NCBI RefSeq assembly: GCF_004379255.2
Contig: NC_056038.1
Coordinates: 7,416,729-7,480,728 of the forward strand
Direction: 5' to 3'
Origin: Salvia splendens
Taxonomy: Eukaryota > Streptophyta > Magnoliopsida > Lamiales > Lamiaceae
DNA: 64,000 bases
Shown here: positions 1 through 12,653 of the stretch, in pieces
How positions within the stretch are numbered: the first letter of the stretch is position 1
How the letters are laid out: every line of letters begins with the position of its first letter
Made by a program: the position numbers and the translations under genes
Notes under the pieces: model-generated
Database searches by the model: none
What the model saw: only the letters and a program-made list of their open reading frames with translations
Told to the model about the DNA's origin: nothing

Positions 1-2190
1 TAACATCAGCTCAAATTATTTAATAGGGATGATAAAGGACAAATTGCAAATTAATAGGTAATTCAATTGCAAATCAAATTATTTTTCGTCTTATATAATC
101 AAATCCGAATATTGTTTGAAATAATTAATTCGATAAAATCTAGAGGATATCTTCCGAGCTTAACAATCTCATGATTTTTGTTGCCATCGTTCACGGAACT
201 AATTTTACATAACTACTTCTCTTGAATTTCACGTGCAAACAAATCACTATTCTCTACTTTGTTCTTTCAAATATCAACTTTTTATTGAATTATTTACTGT
301 GTTAATTAATATTGCTAGTAAAATTAAATTAGAAAAGGGTGACCAATAATTGATATGAATTTTAGCACGTACGCATCAAACTTTGTGAAATTTTGATTAG
401 TGATTACAGTCCAAATAAATTTTTTTAATTTAATTTCAAAATAAATAACCATAATCAATTTGTTAACCTGGAAATAGAAAATAATTACCAATAAATAAAT
501 ACAAATCCTAATCGTGTGTAATCCACCCTATCGTAATCAACCACTATGAATAAAGGTTAAGACATAATATTGCCCTCAAAAAGATTCAAACACATTAAAT
601 AAAAAATGAAGAGAAAATCGAATTTCATTTTCTTTTTGATAACTCAACAGTGTACACTGGAATCAAGCATATCAAACTAAATTCAACACCTCATAATTAC
701 CTGGAATATTAATATCCACTCAATTGACCTCAAAAAACCTCCCTCATTTCCAAAAAAAATGACTCCTGGTAGCTGGTACCAAGGAAAAGTAAATAAATTA
801 AAATCTAAAAGTTAATCAAAATCTTGTATGAAATTCAGTCACAGACATTATTCCCGTGATTAAGTTGACATTTTCAATAACTAAGTATATCGAAACAAGC
901 TGAGACATGAGACAGCACAGAGTTACATGTACCAACTTAACATTTGGATCGTTGACCTCTAATTAACTTCATAAAATTAACAAATAAAAAAAACAGCAGT
1001 ACTGTCTAATAGATCTACAATATTTTATTTCAACTATATATTTGTAGACAACATACTTAAAACTTCAGTCATACCATCTCATTGTGTGATTAATCAAATA
1101 TTCAAATTCAAATTTATAAGTTTATAATATATTTTTAGGTTTTGGTATTTTATCCATAAATATTTTTTTGGATATAAGCTGAATCTGGATTTTGAACTAA
1201 TATTCATGTTTAGATCAATTGCATTAGTTAATGTAGACCATAAAATCAATATTATTGATACACCAAATGAAGAATAACATGTTGGCATTATATATTTAAT
1301 TATAAGCAGTCATGAAAGGTGCTGCTCCTTTCAGGAAGCCCTGAAGACACCAATTAATTGATATTTGTATAAAAAGTGAAATATAAATAATTGCAGAGGC
1401 AGAAGTCAACTATAACATGCATAATTGGATGTACGCATGATCGAAGACGAAGCTAAAAAAACATTATAAGTAGTTGAACTTTTTCAATTGTACAATATTC
1501 CAACTAATTGTTGTATATCAGTTGACTTAATTATTTGAAAATTTAGTTTGTCGCTTTCATATTATAATGATATGTCACTCACTCAACAAGATCACCATCT
1601 TACTGGCTTAGAAACATTTAAATACAGCTCTAATTAATTATAATCTCAGAGTATTATTTTTATAGACAAATAGACAGAATATCTATAACTAGAAAATACG
1701 ATTATGTAAAATATTTAATTCATACTTACCACAAAGAATCGAGAATGTTATGTTTGTGCTAAGATTTAAGTGGGCTAGTTCTGACACATTTAGCCCATAT
1801 CGCCCAAGCTCTAAACTTGTAAAATTAATCACATTATGCTAAAAAATTAAACTAAATTATTGTAGCATTAAACTACGTGCGTGTCAATTATTTCATTTTA
1901 AACATTTATTTAGTATGACTTGAATCTTTTGGGATTGGGATTGGCCCAAATTCATTATAGTGTTGGGCCTTCTCTTTTTGTAAGATTACAGTAGTAGTAA
2001 TATTTTGGCTGGGAAAGTAAACTACCAATATCAAAATGAATAGAAACAAAATTATAACTACTTATATAATACAATATGCGGTAAAGAAACTAAATAATGG
2101 AATAGTGTCTAGAAATTTTTTGAGTTAGGAATAATATCTTAGTATTATTTGATTCTTACAAAAAATCCCCAGGACAAACTATTATGTATA
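1..2190. other. AT-rich intergenic DNA, no gene seen
   Basis: No open reading frame here resembles a known protein; the only one on record (minus strand, 1094-1288) is low-complexity and has no supporting signals. The base composition is strongly AT-rich and I saw no tRNA, rRNA or LTR signature. Confidence 0.6.
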
Positions 2191-2199
2191 ATAAATTTA

Positions 2200-2880
2200 G
2201 AGGGAACATATTTTTTGGTCCACGAACTTTGCCAAAGTATCAATTTAGGTCTGTGAACTTTGAAAATATCATTTGAGGTCCACCAACTATAGATTAATAT
2301 CATTTGAAGTACTTTTTACTATTTTCAAGTTTTTTTGGACGAAAATACCCTCAATACCTTAAAGTGTATATATTTTTAATAAATTTATCATATAGGCATA
2401 TTTTTTTATAAATATCTTTACAATATATTTTTGACAAATTTTCTAAATACAATTTGACCTTAAATATTATCACTTAATTTTGTGACATGCAAGTAAAATT
2501 GCTTCTTCAATTTTTTAAAATTAATTTTTTTAAAAATTGAATAAAGAACTTTTCTTTAATAATAAAAAATTGAATAAAGATCTTTTCTTGCATGTCACAA
2601 AATTAAATGATAATATTGAAGATCAAATTATAATTAGAAAATTTGTCAAAAATATATTGTAAAGATATTTATAAAAAAATATGAGTATATGATAAATTTA
2701 TTAAAAATATACACCCTTTAAGGTATTGAGGGTATTTTCATCCAAAAAAACTTGAAAATAGTAAAAAGTACTTCAAATGATATTAACTCATAGTTGGTGG
2801 ACCTTAAATGATATTTTCAAAGTTCACGGACCTAAAATGATACTTTGGTAAAGTTTGTGAACCAAAAAAGATGTTCCCTC
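2200..2880. mobile_element. MULE-type foldback MITE with 9-bp target duplication
   Basis: The 681-bp segment is an inverted repeat along nearly its whole length. It opens with GAGGGAACAT and closes with the inverse ATGTTCCCTC. Inner blocks such as the 'aagtactttttactattttc' stretch near 2308 return inverted near 2755. It is flanked by an exact 9-bp direct repeat, ATAAATTTA, at 2191-2199 and 2881-2889, the target duplication length made by Mutator-like transposases. It contains no coding capacity, so it is a non-autonomous element. Several mismatches between the arms suggest it is not very recent. Confidence 0.88.
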
Positions 2881-2889
2881 ATAAATTTA

Positions 2890-3717
2890 AACTAGACGTT
2901 ATGATAAAACAATATCCAGAATTCATGATAACGTACACAAACCAAGAAACTCTCGAGGTGCTATCATATTATATTTTGAGGAAAAGTGATCAATCACAAA
3001 AAAGAATTCATAACTAATTCCCATCAATAATATGACCTCATCATTTGAGTCGAATGACATATAATCACATATTTTGGGCCGTTCAAAGTTGATTGCATCT
3101 TAATTAGTTTAATCTTTTTTACTAAAATTCCAACATTGTGGGTTGTTCTTTTGTGGCCTACGCTGATTAGTTATTAGTAAATGGAGTAGTATATAATTTT
3201 AAAATAAAACGGAGAATATATAATATCTATATATTTGGAGTATATTAAAAGAGATGTGAACGGACTAGACTAGTGTAATAAAACGATGAGCCCATTGCTT
3301 TACGGTTACAACTTTAATTATCGATGCCTTTGAAGCAACAGCTAAATATATTAGTCTCTTTCTCTAAAGTAGTAAAAATAGTGATGATTAATATTTTACT
3401 CATTCCGGTTTGATAAATCAGTATATTGGCTTCATCCACCTACATTTTTCGTGAAGAAAATCAAACATATAATGGTTGGAGTATTTCTAATAAGACAAGT
3501 CACTAGCGGAACACTTGATCTCATGTCAATTATAAACAAAAAAGTAATTGGACATGAAATAACTAAGGTATAAGAGAGCTGCCTAATTTATAAGATAAAT
3601 GTTAAATTGGTGATGGAAGAGTTTGAGAGAAAAGAATCATCATTGACATTGTGACAAAAGTTGACTACAAATTAGTACTTACAACAAAAAGCCTTATATA
3701 AAGACTAGGAAAAGTGG
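2890..3717. other. AT-rich intergenic DNA, no gene seen
   Basis: No coding frame, RNA gene or terminal repeats were recognised between the two neighbouring MITEs. Confidence 0.55.
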
Positions 3718-3720
3718 TAA

Positions 3721-4273
3721 GAATGAGAATAGCCCAGCCATAGCCTATCCACAAACTCATTCTGCCACATCATCAGCACTAAAAATCTTCATGCCACATC
3801 ATCAAAACAAGCAAATAGCCCAGCAATAGCCTAGCCACATCACTCAAAATTATATAAAACAAATAATTAACAATCACACAAAATACGGAATTAAATTTAC
3901 GACACAGATACGGGAAAATTCAATTATATTATTAAAATAAAAAAAGTACATTAATTAAAAAAAATTACATTAATTTAAAAAAAACAAGCGGTGTAAATGA
4001 AAATGACGTGCAAATCGCGTATGTATAGTGTTTCGAAAATTAAATAATAAAAAAAATCCGCTCGCCGATCCGGAGCCTGTAATGGCGGTCAGCGGATCGG
4101 CCAGCGCTCGGAAATCGGCGTGCGCTCGCCAATTTTTCCGCCGAAATTCGGCTAGCCGGTTACAATGGTTCGGCGAGCGGACCGGCTAGCGCCGGGGATC
4201 GGCTAGCCGGTCCGCTCGCCGTCATTGTGGATGCTCCGGCTAGCCGGTCCGCTCGCCGTCATTGTGGATGCTC
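3721..4273. mobile_element. PIF/Harbinger MITE, 553 bp, TAA target duplication
   Basis: The element is bounded by TAA at 3718-3720 and 4274-4276, the 3-bp target typical of PIF/Harbinger. The left end has AGCC-rich subterminal repeats ('tagcccagccatagcc'), and the right end is rich in 'ggctagccggtccgctcgcc'. The interior (about 3850-4050) is clearly related to the elements at 26029-28178 and 34126-34560, including the stretch around 'aaatgaaaatgacg'. Oddly, the last 36-37 bp of the right end are present twice in tandem (4201-4237 and 4238-4273), so a second copy of the terminus sits just inside the first. No coding capacity. Confidence 0.85.
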
Positions 4274-4276
4274 TAA

Positions 4277-5890
4277 ATGCTAACTGGTAAAATAGAATAA
4301 GTTAACCTAAAATAATGGACTAGTAACTAGGAGTACACTTTTATTTTCAATTTTAACAAATAAAAAAAGTGGATTAAAAATAAAAAAGAACAACACCTCT
4401 TGCGTGGTTGGTGTGCATGTGTGAACTTATTTTCTAAAAAATAATCATGAAAGCAACATATGTTCCGAAATTTGCGGAATTATGCCCTTCGTTTAAGGTT
4501 AATCTTAGGCAACCAACTTATGACCTCCCTCTCAAAATAAAATACATAATGTCAAACTATAATGCTCAAATCTCATCATAAAAATAATGAATAAAGCTCT
4601 ATAAATTTATTCAGTTTACATTTTTTTGTCCGCCTTGGTTCTCCATATAGGTTGAAAATAGTTGTGTCATTATCGTCTAGAATCCTAGATCTAGCGGGGT
4701 TGGAAAGTTACAAATTAATTAGCAATGGTTGTATACAAATCAATAGCTAATCAATCATATTTACACAATAATTTTTTTGAAATAAATATCTCGAATTGAA
4801 TCTCAATTCCTTTTTATTTCGTAATTTTGAAATTTGTTGACAACGAATTACATTTCATAAATTCTTTATTTAAAAATGCATTGCATAGTATTATTGATAT
4901 ACTTTTAATTCAATGTATAGACGTAATATTAATCATCGTCCCGTTGATACAAGCAACGAATCCCAGCACATTTTGTCTTTCAATCATGATCAATGAATTT
5001 CATCATATTAATTGTTGAATGCGATCAATAATTTTCCTTTAACTGTTCAATTCTTGGAGAAGCAATAAACACAAATTAATGTATGGCACAAAAGTCACAA
5101 TTTTTTGCAATGATTTAAACGTAAAAACTTCGCACTTTTGTCTCTCCTTTCAAGAAATCTCTTCATCAAGCATTTATCCCTTTTCAGTTTTTGTTAAATA
5201 CACAACACGATCATGATCAATGAAATTCAGAAATTAAATAGTACTTTACCATCTTACCAAATAAATTTCGCTTAACTATCTTTTTATCATTCTATATGCC
5301 ATCTTCTATCCACTTCCATAATTTATTACAACAACTTCCGGTTACGTCCCTTCTTTTTTATTACTGTAACATTTATTTTGAATTTTCTGAAATTTGTCAC
5401 ATATTTTGTAGTATTAGATTAAAGAGCAAATTATCACAAAATCATGAATGTTGGTTAAATTATATAGCTCGTCAATGAGATTTTAAAATCTGTCATAAAA
5501 ACACAAAATTTTAATAGGAGTATCACTTTTTCTAAGGGGTCTAATTTGTAGAGTAGTAGTAGTATTCTACCATGACGATAATTCTAACTACGGCAACAAT
5601 TTAAAAAATGTGTATGTCAAATCAACAACAGATTATAAAAAAAATTAAAAATATTTTGTCATGAGAAAATTGAAAAAATATGTTAAACATACAAGAAAAT
5701 TTCATAATTTTAAAACAATTTATCCTATTTTAAAGTATTTTTTGTCTAAAATATGTTTGCAGTTATGAAAAAAATGAATTATCTAAATATTGAAGCGAAA
5801 GAAAGAAAATGAAAAAAAAAAAAAGCAAAAGAAGAGAAATGCATAAATAAATACACGCATAAAATGCAATGAACATATCTGATTTCTCAC
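4277..5890. other. Intergenic DNA and SCPL upstream region
   Basis: Non-coding AT-rich DNA leading to the carboxypeptidase promoter. Two small open frames (4827-5018 and 5296-5478) look random and have no family signature. Confidence 0.5.
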
Positions 5891-5903
5891 TCAACCGAAA
5901 TAT

Positions 5904-5912
5904 CTATATATA
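5904..5912 (+). promoter_or_regulatory. TATA box of the carboxypeptidase gene
   Basis: A 'ctatatata' motif lies 43 bp before the chosen ATG at 5955. This leaves room for a very short leader and supports 5955 (or the in-frame ATG at 5934) as the translation start. Confidence 0.5.
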
Positions 5913-5954
5913 CAACTCACAGCAAAACTGTTTTTGTGCATTCCATCTACAAAA

Positions 5955-8466
5955 ATGGCTTCAACCATATTTCTCCGTCCTCGCATTACGCATTTTCTAT
6001 TCGTTTTTCTGGTTTCCATGGCTGTTTCATCGGCCGACAACAGCCTCGACGCGTCTGCCTTTTATTCTAATTTCCAGTTCCCCACCACTCAGGCGGACAA
6101 ACTAATCCGATCACTTAACTTGTTCCCCAAGCGCGGCGCCCACCTTCACGCCGGCGACGAGAACGTTCTCGCCGCTTCACCGATCGTAGAGAAGCCGCTG
6201 AGGTTCCCTTTCATGGCAGATTCCGAGCCTTCCGTCAAGGATTTAGGCCATCATGCTGGCTATTATAAACTCCCACACACTAAGGATGCAAGGTATATGA
6301 ATTCGCTCGCGACTGTGTGCGTGATTTTGTGTGTATGTGTGTGAGAGAGAGAGAAGCGGCAACCGGTGAAATATATTGAGCATGTGTGCAATTTGTGCAT
6401 TGTGTGTGTACTGTAGGTTTACTCTGTTTTTGCAACTGATTGATGTGCGTGTTTGTGTGTGAGAGAGGGAGAGAGTGCTGACTGCTGCTGACTGTGAGTG
6501 AAACAAATCTAATTGTTTGATTGGTAATAGATATGAGTGAATGAAGTCTACAGCCATCCAATTGACTAAGAAGAAAGTGCTTTTGAGATTCCTAGCTTGA
6601 TGATTTTTCCTTAGAAGCAGAGTTGCTGTATATTGTTTAGATTCCTGAGAGCTATATTAGTTATGGCAGAATTGTGATATATTGAAATTTGAATGAATAC
6701 CCATCTATGTTGCCAAATGTGACAAGTTGAGACGCTTAGCTTGTTGAGATGATGCTTGCAGGATGTTCTATTTTTTCTTCGAGTCGAGGAGCAGCAAGGC
6801 GGATCCTGTAGTTATATGGCTAACAGGAGGGCCAGGATGCAGTAGTGAGTTGGCTTTGTTCTATGAAAATGGCCCCTTCCATATAACAAGCAACATGTCA
6901 TTAGGATGGAATGATTTTGGATGGGATAAGGTATTTTTTTGGGGTTGTTTTCCAAGATTCGATTGCTCATAATCTGCTCGGTCTTGTCTTTGTAAGCTTT
7001 ACAGATTTGAATTCTTTCGTTTTCAGGTATCAAATCTTATATACGTCGACCAGCCAACTGGAACTGGTTTCAGCTACAGCTCTGATGATGATGATATGAG
7101 GCACGACGAGGAGGGTGTAAGCAATGATCTGTACGACTTCTTGCAGGTTCGTCTCCTATTTATGCAGGTGCAGAAACTGACCACATTTGTGCATTTGTTT
7201 TCATTTTTCAATGATGAAAGTTCTTCTCCGTAGGCATTCTTCAAGGAGCATCCTCAGTTTCTGAAGAACGACTTTTATATTACTGGAGAGTCGTATGCTG
7301 GACACTATATTCCTGCCTTCGCTGCTCGTGTTCATCAAGGGAACAAAGACAAGCAAGGACTTCACATTAATCTTAAGGTTTAGTAGTACTATTATGTTTA
7401 TGAGTTGCTGCCTTTTATCATATCTGTTTCCATATTTCCTGATGTACCCTTTGTTTTATCATTTGGCAGGGCTTTGCCATTGGCAACGGGCTTACTAACC
7501 CGGAGATACAGTACAAAGCGTATACTGACTACGCCTTGGACATGAAACTGATCCAACAGTCGGATTACAACAGTATGATCAAGACAGTCTCGGATTGTGA
7601 ACAGGCAATCAAGCTTTGTGGTGAGTTAGTTTGCTTGATGCAAACTATGACTCTGCTTTGTTGCTTGAGGCAAAATATGACTCTACGTTGCTTCTTTAGG
7701 TGCTGATGGTGGATCGTCTTGCTTGGCGGCTTATATGGTCTGCAACCGCATCTTCAACCACATAGTGGACCTCTCCGGTGGTAAAAATGTATGATGCATT
7801 ACTCTTTTCAGAATCTCCACTGGGCCTAATGGGCAAATACCAAAAGCATCATACTCTTCACCTTTCATATGCAGTACTACGACATAAGAAAGAAGTGTGA
7901 AGGTGACCTGTGCTATGACTTCTCCAACATGGAGGATTTCTTGAACCTCAGATCAGTGAGAGATGCTCTAGGTGTGGGAGACATAGACTTTGTGTCTTGT
8001 AGCTCATCCGTGTACGAGGCTATGGTGACAGACTGGATGAGGAATCTTGAAGTCGGAATCCCTGCAATGTTGGAGGATGGAATCAAGCTACTGGTGTATG
8101 CAGGAGAGTATGATCTCATCTGCAATTGGCTAGGTGAGGATTCTTACATTTTTCCTAAGAAACCATGTATTCGTAAAGGCATAAAAAACTGACTCGTTTG
8201 ATTTGAAATGGATAGGGAACTCGAGATGGGTGCATGCCATGGAATGGTCTGGACAGAAGAAGTTTGCAGCAGCTGCCACAATACCTTTCTCAGTAGATGG
8301 GGCTGAGGCCGGGCAGCAGAAAGGCTATGGGCCTCTCACGTTCCTCAAGGTGCATGACGCGGGCCACATGGTTCCGATGGATCAACCAAAGGCATCGGTG
8401 GAAATGCTGAGGAGGTGGATGCAGGGGAAGCTAACACAGGCAGATGATCATCTTGCTCCAATGTAA
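5955..8466 (+). CDS. SCPL48: Serine carboxypeptidase-like protein (SCPL48 clade, S10 family)
   Basis: Predicted secreted or vacuolar serine carboxypeptidase that removes C-terminal residues from peptides. Eight exons give 506 aa: 5955-6292, 6762-6930, 7027-7146, 7234-7377, 7470-7620, 7700-7788, 7875-8133 and 8216-8466. All junctions are GT-AG and the frame stays open. The N-terminus ([10 protein letters not shown], then a hydrophobic stretch ending near AVSSADN) is a signal peptide, followed by a propeptide-like region with the clade's [14 protein letters not shown] block. The catalytic triad is complete: Ser in GESYAGHY (exon 4), Asp in [14 protein letters not shown] (exons 7-8) and His in [11 protein letters not shown] (exon 8). 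The oxyanion-region GGPGCSSE is in exon 2. An in-frame ATG at 5934 would add seven residues but would weaken the signal peptide. Intron 1 carries GT- and GA-rich simple repeats (about 6315-6475). Length and motifs match the SCPL47/48/49 group; the exact orthologue is inferred. Confidence 0.92.
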
Positions 8467-9776
8467 ATACACTTCCTGGAGCAGGAGCTGTTCATATATA
8501 CATATTTACAGAAGAAATATAGAGATTGTTTATCAATACAGATCAAATGCAGCCCCAAATCATTGAAACATATGGTTTTTCTAAAAAGAATGATGTATTG
8601 GAAATGATACAAGGCCTTCTATGATTTGTTGTAATGAAGGTGATTTTAATTTTCGAAAAGATCTGTTTATGGTTTTTTTGCACAAGAAAGTAAAAGGTAA
8701 ATAATGGAATAGTATATGTTATTTTGAGATGATCAAAATGCCATACAAGATCAGCATTATCGATATAGAAGATGGCATTGGTTAAATTATTTCTCTAATC
8801 TAATAAAGTCAAACGAATTTAAATGAAACATTTGTTTAGTACTACTACTAGAATTTGAAATTCTGACAAAAGTCATGCATGGTATAAAAAAGATTTAATG
8901 AAATTGATGTTTACATCAAAATGAAATTTTTATGAGTCAGAGGAAAAAATGAATTTTAATTTTATTAGCATATAGTAGGATTAAAGTTTAATAGAGTGGA
9001 GTATCTATTTTCATTTTAGTTTGATCACGTAATGAAAAAAATGATGATTGATGAGATGATGATTCATGGCTGCACCTGCACATAGAGAAGCCAACAAGAA
9101 CAAGTTTCTGTTATGTTGTTGATCCTTGAACAAAACCTAAAAAGATACTCCATCATAAAACAAACTTATGTAAATCAGCACACTTGCCTGTAATTTATTT
9201 CCATGTGCTACTTCTTGCTTGATTGATAGAACCCAAAATCAAATCTTGTTTTTAACAAAAAAAGAATTTAGCAAATTCATTAGGGATTAAAGAGTCTTTT
9301 TGTGCGGGTTTTCACTTACTTAGCTGACTAGGGATTTGCTAATCACCAGCGTGATAATCACATCGACTGGCACCTTGAATCCCAGGTTTGCTTTCACTTT
9401 ATGGTATTCTTATTCTACAGATTCTCTTATACGAATGGAAACGGCGTCGTCGGATGTTTCGTTTTCGTATCCTTCTTTGAAAATAGGAATTCCCTCCTCT
9501 TTGTAATTGTTATCCAATAAATCTTACTTGAGTTATTCTAGTTAATCTGAGTATTCATCAAGCATATCACCCCCACTGTGTTTCTTTCTTGATTGAATTG
9601 CGGCTGCAAATTGCAAATTCTTGTTTGGTTTGATTATTCGAACAGCAAAAAAAGGGATTCTTGCTGTATTTTTCATTTTTGTGTATACTATTGAAATTGA
9701 AGACGAATTTCTTTATAATAACCATTTTCTGTTCTTTACGGCAGTGAAGATTTTGGAATTCAACAGTCATTTTCAA
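8467..9776. other. Intergenic DNA and methyltransferase leader
   Basis: AT-rich DNA with no recognisable gene. From about 9290 the sequence becomes less AT-rich and probably holds the promoter and 5' leader of the downstream methyltransferase. Confidence 0.5.
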
Positions 9777-11900
9777 ATGGAGGCTGACAGGTTAGTGGTG
9801 AATGACATATCTTCGGAAATGATTGTGTTTGTGTTAAATTGAATTATTGTGTTCTAGTTTTACCGAATGCAAGTCCAGTCCATTTAGTAACATCATTTAT
9901 TCTTATCATACTATAAATTTGAATGAGTTCTATGTGTTTATGTTCAATAAGTTCTACTTTTCTAAATTCATCAAGTTGAATGACTGCTGAGAACTCATCC
10001 ACATTATTCCCTGTGTTCTTATTTTTGGTTGAGTGAAATTTATAATTGTATCTCAGGCTAAACTCACCTGACACATCGGCAGTGACATTTGAAGTTCTTG
10101 GCCATCAGCTGCATTTTGCGCAGGTATTTATTCTTACATGACATTAACACCCGACATCACCTACTTGAGAAATATACATGTACAATTGCTTTCACTAAAA
10201 ATTAGAACTTCATATGCTAATGAGGATGAGCAAAGGAAACTAATTAACTAGTAATTGCTTCTTCTCTAAAGTCATGCAGGTTAATGAGAGTTATCTTTTG
10301 TCCTGAAGCTAATTTCATTCACTTTTTTTCCAAATTTAATCTTAAATTGTGAACCTTTTCCTCTTATTTTTGCTCATTTTCAGTCACTTATATTGTGTTT
10401 TGGCAGGATCCAAATTCAAAGCATTTAGGAACTACTGTTTGGGATGCATCAATGGTGTTTGCCAAATTTCTGGTAAAAATCATCCATTGCTCTCTTCTGT
10501 TTGACTCTTCATTAAAAACTTTGTGATGCTTTAAACTAATGATGAAGGAGCTGCAGATTACTGTAATAATAATTGCATCTTCTGGTAACTTGAATTTTTA
10601 TAGCCTAGCAATCCCGATTGATAGCAGAGGGCTTTGGACACAAACTGAGTCATTCTCTTTTTTAATAAGCTAAACTGTACCTAATTGTGTAGGAAAAGAA
10701 TTGTAGGAAGGGGAGATTTTCACCATCTAAATTGAAAGGGAAGCGTGTGATTGAACTCGGAGCAGGCTGTGGTGTGGCTGGATTCGGTAAGTTTCTTGCT
10801 GAAACATTCCAAATTTCGAAATGTTTTCATTTAACGACTATATGATGAACCCTGCCTTATTCTTCAGGCATGGCATTGCTGGGATGCGACGTTGTTTCAA
10901 CTGATCAAACTGAGGTCTTGCCTTTGCTTATGAGAAATGCTGAACGCAACACCTCTAGAATACTGCAGATGCTTTCTGATCCTGGTACTCACCATCATTT
11001 TCATCACAGATCATCCCTTTCTTGCTCCTTCGCAACAATCTGCAATTGAAAATTTTATCATTATTATCATTGTTTTTGTGTGATACGTATATAAGAAGGT
11101 TTCATTCCTTGTAGAGTCTTTTGGATCCGTTCAAGTTGCAGAGCTCAACTGGGGAAATGCAGATCATATAAGGGCTGTTGAACCACCTTTTGACTATATT
11201 ATTGGCACCGATGTTGTAAGTTTATATGTTTTTTTGTTACTCCTAGTTTTTTCTCTGCTTTGTGGAACATGATTACTACAAGAACCTTACTTGCTTATCT
11301 AGGTCTATGCAGAGCACCTTTTAGAGCCTCTGCTGCAGACGATTCTTTCATTATCCGGTCCAAGGACTACCATCATGGTATTACTCCTAAAATTTGTTTT
11401 TTTATCATTCTCTTGCAAACTAGAGATTGTTGTGCTGATTTTATAAACATGGTTTTGTAGTTGGGATATGAACTTCGCTCCACGAATGTCCACGATCAGA
11501 TGCTCGAGTTGTGGAAGAGAAATTTCCAAGTTAAAAGTGTTCCTAAATCAAAGGTGTGTGTATACAATCATACATAAGTCTTCAGATGATAAAAGGCAAT
11601 CTTGAATGAATGAAGAAGTAAAGAATTTCTTGATCCTTGCAGATGCACAGTTTGTACCAACACCCAAGCATACAGCTTTTCATGATGAGCCTGAAGCCTT
11701 CAGGCTGCACGGTTAAATCAGAGGAAACAAAGCAAACCTCAGACGACAATGAAAACGAAGATGACAACGACAGCAACAATGATCTCACAAAGGGGGATTT
11801 TGAAGGAAGCACGCTGTTGAATAAAGATATCAGCGACTGGGAAGCGAGAAGGTGTGGAGCAATGGCTGCTAAACTTCTTCGAGATGTAAAGATAACATAG
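9777..11900 (+). CDS. METTL21-like SAM-dependent protein methyltransferase
   Basis: Predicted protein-lysine methyltransferase of the Methyltransf_16 (METTL21/FAM86) family. Nine exons give 294 aa: 9777-9790, 10057-10123, 10407-10472, 10693-10786, 10868-10984, 11115-11215, 11303-11377, 11461-11553 and 11643-11900, all with GT-AG borders. The tiny first exon encodes only MEAD plus part of Arg. Residues near 40 read GTTVWDASMVFAKF, the family's 'vWd' N-terminal signature. The SAM-binding motif I is VIELGAGCGVAGFGMALLG, and the DxxY-type catalytic motif follows PPFDYIIGTDVVY. The C-terminus is an acidic Asp/Glu/Asn-rich tail that probably differs between species. The family members known best methylate chaperones and elongation factors, but no substrate can be inferred here. 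Closest Arabidopsis type is the At1g08125-like group (from memory). Confidence 0.87.
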
Positions 11901-12622
11901 ACAGACGTTACCTTCACTACAGGTAACAGTGCATTTAGCTCTGAAATATTACAGATGTAGTACTACAATGATTTGCATGTTATTTACCAAACAAAGCTGT
12001 ATCAGATACTCTGAGCAATGTATTCTGTTTACTGTGATTTTGCGTTGCAGTTTTGAACGAAGGCGATGAACAGAATGAGCTCTTCTTACTGCATATATTG
12101 ATTCAGAACTTAGTAAAACAACTACCGATTACAGAAATCGAACAAGAACACGCCAATTTTATAAAATTTAATAAGTTTGAGATGGAACATAAATATAGCA
12201 TGTTTTATTAATTAGATAATGTGATCAATCTTGAATTTCTTTGTGGGCTAAAACAGGTTTTACCGGATCGGGGCAGTTAGAGGTAAAAGCCCAAAATAGA
12301 GCGGGCCTCCGAAACCGAAAACCCGACCCATCGCAAAGTCAAAATGGATACCAACTACGCGTGAAATTCAAAAGCAAACCAGAAAGCCACAAACCCGATC
12401 TGAATAAATAAAAATGGACTGATGTTGATTTGATTTGATAATATTATTTATTGTTTTTTAACGTTTCTATTCAAAAACCTAATTTTAATTAATAACCTTC
12501 GGTCTATTGGTTGGACCACCGCTCTTTAAATCGCTATTCATCAAATCGCAAAACTCAATAAGTGATTAATTAGTGTCAGTGCTGACACCACTTTTCTGTT
12601 AATTTTGTTGTACTAGTACTAT

Positions 12623-12653
<31 letters not shown>

